From: Chloroflexota bacterium
GTDB lineage: Bacteria; Chloroflexota; Dehalococcoidia; SAR202; UBA11138
Reading direction: 5' to 3'
NCBI GenBank assembly: GCA_022561955.1
Contig: JADFQF010000030.1
Coordinates: forward strand, 1-9,414
DNA length: 9,414 nucleotides
A program made the position numbers and the translations under genes. Positions 1 through 5,823 of the stretch are shown here, in pieces. Under the pieces are notes generated by a model. It was not told the DNA's origin. It made no database searches and saw only the letters and a list, made by a program, of their open reading frames with translations. How positions within the stretch are numbered: position 1 is the stretch's first letter; each line of letters starts with the position of its first letter.

Positions 1-231
1 CTTCCCGGCATAAAGGTCTGCTGCACAAACGGCAAGGTTCCCAGCGACGACGCTGACCCCTTCGTGCCGAGAACAACTCGTCACGCCGACGACGTGTCCG
101 CCAGCTTGCTCCGTTGCCAGCATGGCCTGGAGTCGTCGTGCCAACGATTGCACTTGACGAAGTGTTTCCGAGGCGATTGCCGGTGGACGGCTGACGCTGG
201 TCGTCGGGTTTGAGTGAGCCGTTGTACTCAT
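1..231 (-). CDS. CpsD/CapB-like tyrosine-kinase-family protein, N-terminal part, degenerate Walker A
   Basis: This gene reads leftward and leaves the window, so only the first 77 residues are visible. The ATG at 229-231 is preceded on the minus strand by AAGGA with an 8-nt spacer, which supports the start. Residues 1-20 are a Ser/Thr/Pro-rich leader. Residues 21-40 look like the helix that precedes the P-loop in bacterial tyrosine kinases. Residues 48-67 (VVGVTSCSRHEGVSVVAGNL) align with the family P-loop region, normally of the form TSxxPGEGKSTVAANLA. The expected Walker A lysine is Val59 and the following S/T pair is Ser60-Val61, so classical ATP binding is doubtful. Family members are cytoplasmic or membrane-associated kinases that pair with a Wzz/CapA membrane protein to control polysaccharide polymerisation and export. 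The tail of such a partner lies 58 bp upstream on the same strand. The family call rests on a short segment. A MinD/ParA-like ATPase is the main alternative, and the protein may be a pseudokinase. Confidence 0.6.
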   Translation of the reverse strand, partial: MSTTAHSNPTTSVSRPPAIASETLRQVQSLARRLQAMLATEQAGGHVVGVTSCSRHEGVSVVAGNLAVCAADLYAGK

Positions 232-289
232 GCTTGGTATCCTTCGAAACTCGAATTGAGTATCTCGCGATGATATGGTAGTTGTTGCT

Positions 290-970
290 CTAACTCAGTG
301 AAAGGCGATGCGAGCGAGTGCGAGGCAGCGACGCGAGTACCGGCACTTCGAGGCTTGCTTCAACGTCCGTTGTCGTCCCCAAGGATTCGTCGAGCAGCTC
401 AGAGACGTAGGCCAGAGCAAGGGCGCCCACGCCCAGCGGCACTCGGAAGAGAAAAATCGATCGCCAGCCAAAGGCGTCGACTAGGACGCCGCCGCCAAGC
501 GACCCCACGATCATGCCCAGCGTGCCCAGTCCCGCCATCAGCCCCAGGGCTCGGCCACGTTGCTCGGGCGGAAACAGGCTCGTCACCAGGGCCGGAGCCG
601 AGGCCAGTATCAGGCCGTTTCCCACTGCCTGTAGCACTCGCAGGCCTATCATCCACGACATATATGGAGCGAGACCTATCAAAAAGACGGCTACCGTATA
701 AGTCGCCAGACCGATGAGATAGAAGCGCTTGAGACCGTAAAGATCGGCCGCGCCGCCCAGGCCCAGCTGGAGCGAAGTCGTGCTGCCGACGTAGAATATG
801 ATTACCCACTGGACGGTCTGGGCGTCTGTTCCGAAGCTGCTGGTAATGTTGGGAAGGGCGACGTTAACGGTTATATCCAGCGTGCCCAGAAACATGCCCG
901 CGGAGGCGGCAATCAGCCCGATCCACCTGCCCCTGACCGTTACTTCTCCGCTATCTCTCATCGACGCCAT
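290..970 (-). CDS. Chimeric protein: N-terminal half of DHA2-type MFS transporter joined to Wzz/CapA-type C-terminal tail
   Basis: The 226-residue protein starts at the ATG at 968-970; there is no clear Shine-Dalgarno, and Met4 is an alternative start. Residues 17-190 read as the first six membrane helices of a 14-helix drug/proton antiporter. A DHA2-like signature lies in helix 1 (LDITVNVALP, 31-40), motif A between helices 2 and 3 (GGAADLYGLKR, 72-82), and a glycine-rich helix 5 (about 142-165) is followed by DAFGWRSIF. DHA2 transporters normally run 450-500 residues, so more than half is missing. From about residue 190 the sequence ceases to look like MFS. ELLDESLGTTTDVEASLEVP (191-210) followed by VLASLPR matches the cytoplasmic end of chain-length regulators, usually of the form LLEYLDDTIKTPEDVExxLGLPVLGxIP. 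The next gene downstream is kinase-like, as expected after a wzz-type gene. The chimera is therefore in frame and in the right genomic place for a Wzz end. Transport activity is unlikely with only six helices. It may be a deletion fusion, a decaying gene or an assembly artefact. Confidence 0.7.
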   Translation of the reverse strand: MASMRDSGEVTVRGRWIGLIAASAGMFLGTLDITVNVALPNITSSFGTDAQTVQWVIIFYVGSTTSLQLGLGGAADLYGLKRFYLIGLATYTVAVFLIGLAPYMSWMIGLRVLQAVGNGLILASAPALVTSLFPPEQRGRALGLMAGLGTLGMIVGSLGGGVLVDAFGWRSIFLFRVPLGVGALALAYVSELLDESLGTTTDVEASLEVPVLASLPRTRSHRLSLS

Positions 971-1016
971 AACGTTTTACTTAATGCGTGGGTAAATTCA
1001 AGGCCTAAGAGTCCAT

Positions 1017-1025
1017 ATCATAACA
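1017..1025 (-). promoter_or_regulatory. Candidate extended -10 promoter for the MFS/Wzz fusion gene
   Basis: On the minus strand this reads TGTTATGAT: an extended -10 (TG-N) followed by TATGAT, one mismatch from TATAAT. No good -35 is visible 16-18 nt upstream. Transcription would begin near 1010, leaving a leader of about 40 nt before the ATG at 970. The call rests on motif matching only. Confidence 0.3.
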
Positions 1026-1033
1026 GTCGGATA

Positions 1034-1062
1034 TTGATTTTGAGCATCTGAATAAGTATGGC
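1034..1062 (+). promoter_or_regulatory. Candidate sigma70-type promoter for the SLOG-family gene
   Basis: TTGATT (1034-1039) is followed after exactly 17 nt by TATGGC (1057-1062). Transcription would start near 1070, about 55 nt before the ATG at 1125. It lies back to back with the candidate leftward promoter at 1017-1025, so the 971-1124 gap appears to be a divergent control region. The -10 is a mediocre match. Confidence 0.35.
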
Positions 1063-1124
1063 GCCCGCGGGTCGAGACCATATAGCCGCTCTTCTCGAAA
1101 GCATCAGAAAGGCTTCAAAGGCAA

Positions 1125-1754
1125 ATGGGTTCTAAGGGACTATCCAGGTATCCTCTCCCGGCGCTGACGGTTGGAGTCATGGGCTCGGCCGGCGGAGACC
1201 TCAAGCAAGAGGTGAGGGACAAGGTCAAGGAGCTGGGCAGAGAGATCGCTCGGCGCGGCTACGTCCTCATAACCGGCGCGGCTCCCGGCCTTCCCCACGA
1301 CGCCGTTCTGGGCGCCAAATCGGTGGGGGGCATGGTGGTTGGAATATCGCCCGCCCTCACGCTCGAAGAGCACGTAAACAAGTATCATTCGCCAACGAGA
1401 GGGTACGACACGATCATCTACACGGGCAGCGGCCTGATGGGACGCGAGATCGAGAACATCAGAAGCTGCGACGTGGTCATCTTCGCCGGCGGCCGCTCGG
1501 GCAGCCTGGGTGAGTTCGCCATCGCCTACGACGAGGGCAAGGTCATCGGCGCGCTACAGGGCACTGGAGGCATCGCCGACAGGCTCGATGAGATCGTCGA
1601 CATAATCCGCAAGAAGACCGAGGCCTATATATGCCACCACTCCGACCCTGAGTCCCTGCTGGACGACCTGGAGTCCGTCTACCGGGAGCGCATTCTACCC
1701 GATTACCTGAAGACGATCGACGGCCACAACCCCGACGGCGAGCTGGACCTGTAG
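1125..1754 (+). CDS. SLOG/LOG-like Rossmann-fold nucleotide-binding protein
   Basis: The 209-residue protein belongs to the SLOG superfamily (LOG, DprA and TIGR00725-type proteins), which bind nucleotides or nucleotide-derived ligands. The first beta strand and glycine loop are TVGVMGSAGGD (15-25). A second glycine loop is LITGAAPGLPHDA (48-60). The signature loop GGRSGSLGEFAIAYDEGK (122-139) resembles the PGGxGTxxE active-site motif of LOG phosphoribohydrolases but carries one extra residue and Ser in place of Thr. Glu130 is conserved. There is no signal peptide or membrane segment, so it should be cytoplasmic. Residues 160-209 form a charged C-terminal tail. The start is moderately supported: AAAGG sequences lie shortly upstream, though spacing is not ideal. 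The gene appears monocistronic, divergent from the left-end genes and separated from recA by 313 bp. The exact substrate cannot be read from sequence. Cytokinin-type hydrolase activity should not be assumed. Confidence 0.8.
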   Translation: MGSKGLSRYPLPALTVGVMGSAGGDLKQEVRDKVKELGREIARRGYVLITGAAPGLPHDAVLGAKSVGGMVVGISPALTLEEHVNKYHSPTRGYDTIIYTGSGLMGREIENIRSCDVVIFAGGRSGSLGEFAIAYDEGKVIGALQGTGGIADRLDEIVDIIRKKTEAYICHHSDPESLLDDLESVYRERILPDYLKTIDGHNPDGELDL

Positions 1755-1827
1755 GCTTTCGCCGCCCGGTCTCTGCCTCACATCAAGCCGAATAAGCCTC
1801 CGGACCCCACAAACACGTATCCGCTCC

Positions 1828-1866
1828 ACACATTTGCCTTTTCCAAATTCTTTAGAACAAATGTGT
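1828..1866. repeat. Inverted repeat upstream of recA (9-bp arms)
   Basis: ACACATTTG (1828-1836) is the perfect reverse complement of CAAATGTGT (1858-1866), with a 21-bp spacer. The right arm overlaps the candidate LexA box and touches the -35 of the recA promoter. It could be a pair of half-sites for a regulator or a weak hairpin. It is not followed by a T-tract, so it is not a typical terminator. Confidence 0.4.
1855..1866 (+). promoter_or_regulatory. Candidate LexA (SOS) box at the recA promoter
   Basis: GAACAAATGTGT matches the Gram-positive-type LexA box core GAACRNRYGTTY at all but one position (G for the third base of GTTY). It abuts the -35 hexamer at 1866-1871, where a bound repressor would block RNA polymerase. 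LexA of the Chloroflexota genus Dehalococcoides is known to use a Gram-positive-type box, and recA is the classic SOS target. The flanking C and G of the full consensus are absent, so the site is probable rather than certain. Confidence 0.5.
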
Positions 1867-1894
1867 TTACAAATCCATTCATCGGTGTTAGAAT
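1866..1894 (+). promoter_or_regulatory. Sigma70-type promoter of recA
   Basis: TTTACA (1866-1871) and TAGAAT (1889-1894) are separated by exactly 17 bp, and each hexamer is one mismatch from consensus. This is the best promoter match noticed in the window. Predicted start is near 1901, giving a recA leader of about 167 nt. Confidence 0.6.
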
Positions 1895-2067
1895 GCGGGC
1901 CATTCGATATATCGTTTTACCCTGCGCACCGCATTCATCGCGTGGAGCTAAATCCCAAGCCCGTGGAACGAACGGCAGCCGTGTTCATTCGACGACGCCG
2001 CCACGAACGGGAATCTGCCATTGAACGACGCTGAAATTGATGATAGAAATAGGAGCTGAGGAGTGAC

Positions 2068-3147
2068 ATGAGCAACGAGAAGATCAAGGCATTGGAAGTC
2101 GCCATAGGCCAGATTGACAAGCACTTCGGCACGGGCACCATCATGCGCCTGGGAGACAAAATTCAGGGCGTCCAGATGGACGTCATCCATACGGGTTCCA
2201 TCGCACTCGACATGGCCCTGGGAATCGGCGGCATTCCCAGAGGGCGAGTAATCGAGGTATTCGGCGCCGAGGCCTCGGGCAAGTCCACTTTGGCCTACCA
2301 CATCATGGCCGAGGCGCAACTCACGGGCGGCACGGCCGCGTATATCGACGCCGAGCACGCCCTAGACCCTAGCTATGCGGCCAAATGCGGCATCGACATC
2401 GATGAGCTCCTGATCTCGCAGCCCGACACCGCCGAGCAGGGTCTCGAAGTTTGCGAGTATCTCGTCCGTAGCGGGGCCGTCGACGTTGTCGTCGTTGACA
2501 GCGTTGCCGCCCTTGTGCCGAAAGCCGAGCTCGAAGGAGACATGGGCGACACCCACATGGGACTTCAGGCACGGTTGATGTCCCAGGCACTACGCAAGCT
2601 GACATCGGCCATCAGCCGATCACGTACCTCCGTAATTTTCATCAATCAGCTTCGGGAGAAAATCGGCGTCTTCTTCGGAAACCCAGAAGTCACACCCGGC
2701 GGCCGGGCCCTCAAGTTCTACAGCTCCGTACGCATCGACCTGCGCAGGTTGGAGTCCATCAAACAGGGGACCGACGTCCTGGGGAACCGAGTTCGCGCCC
2801 GCATCGTCAAGAATAAGGTCGCACCGCCCTTCCGCGTCGCCGAGTTCGACATCATGTTCAACGAAGGCATCAGCAAGAACGGCGAGCTACTGGACATCGG
2901 CACCGACGAAGATGTAGTCAAGAAGAGCGGCGCGTTTTACTCCTTTGGAGACATTCGCCTGGGCCAGGGCCGAGAGAACTCCAAAGCGTTTCTCCGGGAA
3001 AATCCAGAGATCGCCGCCCAGATCGAGACGCTGGTTAGGGCCAAGCTGGCTCCGCCCCCGCTCATCGACGAGCAAAACGACGAGCTGCCCGACCCGCTCG
3101 ACGACACGGTGGAGCTGACTGTTGCAGCCACGGAGAAATCCTCGTAG
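2068..3147 (+). CDS. recA: Recombinase RecA
   Basis: RecA is the DNA-dependent ATPase that forms filaments on single-stranded DNA, drives homologous strand exchange and triggers LexA self-cleavage. The 359-residue length is normal. The start is supported by GAGGAG five bases before the ATG. Residues 1-32 are the N-terminal polymerisation helix and linker. Walker A is GAEASGKST (66-74), where most RecAs have GPESSGKTT. The DAEHALDP block (94-101) carries the catalytic Glu96. Walker B is VVVVDS (140-145). Loop L1 lies around [10 protein letters not shown] (156-165), and loop L2 around [15 protein letters not shown] (198-212) with the conserved [22 protein letters not shown] (211-227) follows. 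The C-terminal domain ends in an acidic tail (334-347), typical of bacterial RecA. It is preceded by a probable SOS-controlled promoter and followed by recX. All catalytic residues are present, so it should be active despite the altered P-loop. Confidence 0.98.
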   Translation: MSNEKIKALEVAIGQIDKHFGTGTIMRLGDKIQGVQMDVIHTGSIALDMALGIGGIPRGRVIEVFGAEASGKSTLAYHIMAEAQLTGGTAAYIDAEHALDPSYAAKCGIDIDELLISQPDTAEQGLEVCEYLVRSGAVDVVVVDSVAALVPKAELEGDMGDTHMGLQARLMSQALRKLTSAISRSRTSVIFINQLREKIGVFFGNPEVTPGGRALKFYSSVRIDLRRLESIKQGTDVLGNRVRARIVKNKVAPPFRVAEFDIMFNEGISKNGELLDIGTDEDVVKKSGAFYSFGDIRLGQGRENSKAFLRENPEIAAQIETLVRAKLAPPPLIDEQNDELPDPLDDTVELTVAATEKSS

Positions 3148-3227
3148 CATGTATATGCTGCGCCAATAAGAGGGCCGCATTTTCAAATTAGCATCGAGGA
3201 GCAGTCAAAGGGTCGCCAAGACCTGCC

Positions 3228-3713
3228 ATGAACGACAACGATAGCGATAGTACCAAGCGCGCCACCGCCGCTGCCATTCGTTTCATCTCGTACAGGCCGC
3301 GAACCGAAGCAGAGGTCAGGGCGCGCTTGCGTCGTCATTACCCCCCGCAAATCATCGACTCCGTTGTCCAATCACTGGTCGACAGGGCACTCCTCGACGA
3401 CTCCCGGTTCGCCCAGGGCTGGGCCGACAGCCGCTTCCGACTCAAGCCACGCAGCGCGTCCGCCATCCGTAGAGAGCTGGCGACTAAGGGCATCTCCAGG
3501 ACCCAGGCCGAAGACGCCGTGCGCGATCTAGACGACTACAACAGCGCGTATCGCGCGGGCTCCAAGCACGCCAGGCTTCTGACCGACCACACTTTCACCA
3601 CCTTCAAACGCAGGATGTGGGCATACCTTCAGCGGAGAGGGTTTAATTCCACCATCACCAGAAGCACAGTCGATTGCCTCTGGAAGGAAACCCACGCCGC
3701 GGATGGGACATAG
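3228..3713 (+). CDS. recX: Regulatory protein RecX
   Basis: RecX binds RecA filaments and modulates, usually inhibits, their extension. The 161-residue protein has the tandem three-helix repeats of the family. The first repeat holds FISYRPRTEAEVRARLRRHY (about 19-38), matching the usual L..R.RsxxELrxkL pattern. The second contains ALLDDSRFAQGWADSR (54-69), matching the family's gLDDxxFAxxw motif. ELATKGISRTQAEDAV (84-99) matches the reLxxKGIxxxxi motif. A third repeat (about 107-155) has YLQRRGFNSTIT. It starts 80 bp after the recA stop with no clear terminator between them, so co-transcription with recA is likely. The Shine-Dalgarno is weak (GAGGAG lies about 25 nt upstream), which could keep RecX scarce relative to RecA. 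No in-frame alternative start was evident just upstream. Confidence 0.9.
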   Translation: MNDNDSDSTKRATAAAIRFISYRPRTEAEVRARLRRHYPPQIIDSVVQSLVDRALLDDSRFAQGWADSRFRLKPRSASAIRRELATKGISRTQAEDAVRDLDDYNSAYRAGSKHARLLTDHTFTTFKRRMWAYLQRRGFNSTITRSTVDCLWKETHAADGT

Positions 3714-3912
3714 ACCCCGGGACCCGAAGTCGCCGGGCCACTCATGTCTCCCATGAAAGAAACTAGATTCACCACGACGCGCCATTCATTTCAGTTGATG
3801 GAAACAGACATCCGAGACTCCAGCCGAGGAAGCTCTCTCACCCAACGAGCATTAGCCGCGCCAAGGCACAGGGCCGTCAGGGCCATATAGCCGTCGCCCA
3901 GGAGGTACTTTC

Positions 3913-5229
3913 ATGCCCGAAGGCGGGTCGTTAATCATAATCTTCAGCATCGTCCTCCTAGTTTTCTCCGCATTCTTCTCGAGCTCCGAGGCCGCGTTTC
4001 TCTCGTTGCAGAGGACGAGGCTGAGCCACATGGTGAACACGGGCGTCCCGGGGGCAAAGCGGGTCGAGGAGATGATCGACAAGCCGGAACGCCTGCTCTC
4101 GACGATTCTCCTCGGCAACAACCTGGTGAATGTGGCGTTCGCCTCGATAATGACGTTCATCTTCGTCTCCCTATTTGAAGGGAGTGAGGGCACCGGCGTG
4201 CTGGTTGCCACCGCCGTAGGCACGGGAATCCTGCTGATCGTCGGCGAGATCGTTCCCAAGACCATAGCCGTTCACCATCCGGAGCGAGTCGCTTTCCTCT
4301 ACGCCCGTCCGCTGAAAGGGGTCGAGTATCTCCTGCTGCCCATCGTCGTCATTTTGGACTGGTCTACCCACCGATTGAACACGTTATTGGGCGGCGGGAC
4401 CACCCGAGAGTCCATAACCGAGGGGGAGCTGCGAACGCTGATTGACATTGGTGAAGCGGAAGGCACCTTCGAGCCGTCCGAGGCGGAGATGCTGGAGAAC
4501 GTCTTTAGATTTGGCGACCGGCAGGTCCGTGAGGTCATGACGCCCCGGACGGAGATCGTCTCACTCGGGCGAGGCGCCACTTTGCGGGAGTTTCTCTCCC
4601 TCTACTCAGAACACTCTCACACCCGCTTTCCCGTTTACAGGGACGATGAGGACAACGTCATCGGCATCATTTCGTCCAAGGACATACTGAAGGCAATGTC
4701 CACTAGAGGCATCGGCCAGGACGACTCGGTGACCGATGTCATTCGAGACGCGCTGTTCGTGCCCGAGACAAAGCTGATCTCCGAGCTCTTCGACGAGATG
4801 CGTCACTCCGGCAATCAGATGGCCATCATAGTAGACGAATATGGCGGTCTGTCGGGCCTCGTGACGCTGAAGAGGCTGGTCGAGGAGGTCGTTGGTCCGG
4901 TTGGTGAGGAGGGAGAGGCGCCCGAGGACGAGTACGAGACCATCGACGAAAACACGTTCCAGGTCGATGGCGGAATGAGCATCGAAGAGGTCAACGAGGA
5001 GCTCGAAATCAGTCTGCCCGATGGTGAATATGAGACCGTCGCCGGCTTCGTTTTGGACGTACTCGGCCATATACCAGCGGAGGGCGAGCAGTTCGAGTAT
5101 GGTAATCTGAAGCTTGAGATCCTGGAGATGAGCCGGATGAAGATCGAGTCGGTAAAGCTCGTCAAGACGGAAGCTATCGAGAGCGAAACCATAGATGAAA
5201 CTGATTCTAGCAAGGCACGGAGAGACTAG
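3913..5229 (+). CDS. CNNM/CBS-pair membrane protein (CorB/CorC/HlyC family), probable Mg2+/cation transporter
   Basis: This 438-residue inner-membrane protein has the standard order CNNM (DUF21), CBS pair, CorC_HlyC. The start is well supported by AGGAGG eight bases before the ATG. Membrane segments are visible at about 7-29, 66-88, 94-115 and 132-152. CNNM motifs are present: FFSSSEAAFLSL (21-32), LLGNNLVN (66-73) and GEIVPKT (111-117). EGELRTLIDIGEAEG (170-184) is the acidic linker helix. The CBS pair covers about 205-325, starting at VMTPRTEIVSL, with HTRFPVYR in the first CBS and MAIIVDEYGGLSGLVTLKRL (303-322) in the second. The CorC domain (about 345-415) includes FQVDGGMSIEEVNEEL. CNNM proteins are linked to Mg2+ export or Na+-coupled Mg2+ movement, with CBS domains sensing ATP and Mg2+; the older name hemolysin is not a guide to function. 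Its 3' end overlaps the next gene. It lies 199 bp after recX, where no clear promoter was seen. Confidence 0.92.
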   Translation: MPEGGSLIIIFSIVLLVFSAFFSSSEAAFLSLQRTRLSHMVNTGVPGAKRVEEMIDKPERLLSTILLGNNLVNVAFASIMTFIFVSLFEGSEGTGVLVATAVGTGILLIVGEIVPKTIAVHHPERVAFLYARPLKGVEYLLLPIVVILDWSTHRLNTLLGGGTTRESITEGELRTLIDIGEAEGTFEPSEAEMLENVFRFGDRQVREVMTPRTEIVSLGRGATLREFLSLYSEHSHTRFPVYRDDEDNVIGIISSKDILKAMSTRGIGQDDSVTDVIRDALFVPETKLISELFDEMRHSGNQMAIIVDEYGGLSGLVTLKRLVEEVVGPVGEEGEAPEDEYETIDENTFQVDGGMSIEEVNEELEISLPDGEYETVAGFVLDVLGHIPAEGEQFEYGNLKLEILEMSRMKIESVKLVKTEAIESETIDETDSSKARRD

Positions 5230-5809
5230 CCTGAACAAGTCGGGGCGAATTCAAGGCGTCAACCTCGACCCGCTCAACCAGACAGGGCGCAGGCAGGCAC
5301 ACGCCCTCGCCGACGCCCTCAAACGCGAGCTCCCCTTCACGCTGTATACCAGCCCAATACCACGGGCCACGGAGACGGCACAGGTGATCGCCGGAGCGCT
5401 GGCACTCACCCCGGAAACATTGGAGGACCTCAAGGAAGCGGATGCGGGAGAGCTCGAAGGCCTGACCGGCGCCCAGATGCGGGAGAGGTTCCCCTCCTTC
5501 GCAGACCTATGGACTGCGGACTCCGGTACCGCCCAGATGCCCTCCGGAGAGTCTCTGACCCAGGTCCAGGAGCGGGCATGGCGCAGCGTGGCCCTGATGC
5601 AGGAGCGGCACCAGGACCAGGTCGTCGTCGCCGTGACCCACAATTTCGTCGTTCAGACCATCATCTGCAAGGTGCTGCAGGTCCCGATCCATACGTCGCG
5701 ACGATTCCGGCAGGACCTCGGGTCTATCACGAGGCTGGAACTCGCCGAAGAGCGCAGCGTTCTTGTCTCTCTCAATGAGACCCTTCATCTCCAAGGCATC
5801 GACGCTTAG
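5195..5809 (+). CDS. Histidine phosphatase (phosphoglycerate mutase-like) family protein
   Basis: The 204-residue cytoplasmic protein belongs to the histidine phosphatase superfamily, branch 1. The catalytic motif is LARHGET (5-11), with His8 as the residue phosphorylated during the reaction. Other pocket residues are Arg57 in SPIPRATETA, acidic Glu81 in LKEADAGELEGL and the second histidine His149 in VTHNFVVQ. Substrate cannot be assigned: members include cobalamin-pathway phosphatases, broad-specificity phosphatases and cofactor-independent mutase-like enzymes. No cobalamin genes are nearby, so a CobC role is not supported. The ATG lies inside the end of the transporter gene with a 35-bp overlap in a different frame. 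No good Shine-Dalgarno precedes it, so translation is probably coupled to the upstream gene. The early RHG motif, only five residues from Met1, confirms this start. Confidence 0.9.
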   Translation: MKLILARHGETSLNKSGRIQGVNLDPLNQTGRRQAHALADALKRELPFTLYTSPIPRATETAQVIAGALALTPETLEDLKEADAGELEGLTGAQMRERFPSFADLWTADSGTAQMPSGESLTQVQERAWRSVALMQERHQDQVVVAVTHNFVVQTIICKVLQVPIHTSRRFRQDLGSITRLELAEERSVLVSLNETLHLQGIDA

Positions 5810-5823
5810 ACAGGACGCCGCAA

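Larger units (their letters stand above)
1755..2067. other. Intergenic region with recA control elements and recA leader
   Basis: This 313-bp stretch has no convincing gene. The first 70 bp after the SLOG stop show no clear terminator. From 1828 onward come a dyad, a candidate LexA box, a strong promoter and a leader of about 167 nt. The leader contains a perfect 10-bp palindrome CGATATATCG (1905-1914) and an 11-bp odd palindrome ACGGCAGCCGT (1972-1982), the latter flanked by GAAC (1970-1973) and GTTC (1983-1986). A possible small hairpin GAATG/CATTC (1891-1905) overlaps the -10. The recA Shine-Dalgarno lies at the 3' end. Confidence 0.6.

Noticed and set aside
298..717. Plus-strand open reading frame opposite the MFS/Wzz gene
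   Set aside because: Arg/Pro/Ser-rich composition without any recognisable motif. It is the antisense shadow of the minus-strand membrane protein.
1970..1986. GAAC-N9-GTTC in the recA leader as a second LexA box
   Set aside because: The Gram-positive-type box needs a 4-bp spacer between GAAC and GTTC. A 9-bp spacer does not fit any LexA consensus I know.
1834..2034. 66-codon plus-strand frame before recA
   Set aside because: It begins upstream of the best promoter, has no ribosome site or family resemblance, and covers the recA control region.
3146..3159. AGCAT-GTAT-ATGCT hairpin just after recA as a terminator
   Set aside because: The stem is only 5 bp, AT-rich and not followed by T residues, so termination between recA and recX is not supported.
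3744..3890. 48-residue open frame between recX and the transporter gene
   Set aside because: No ribosome site, low-complexity Ser/Arg/Thr composition and no recognisable motif. It is treated as non-coding.
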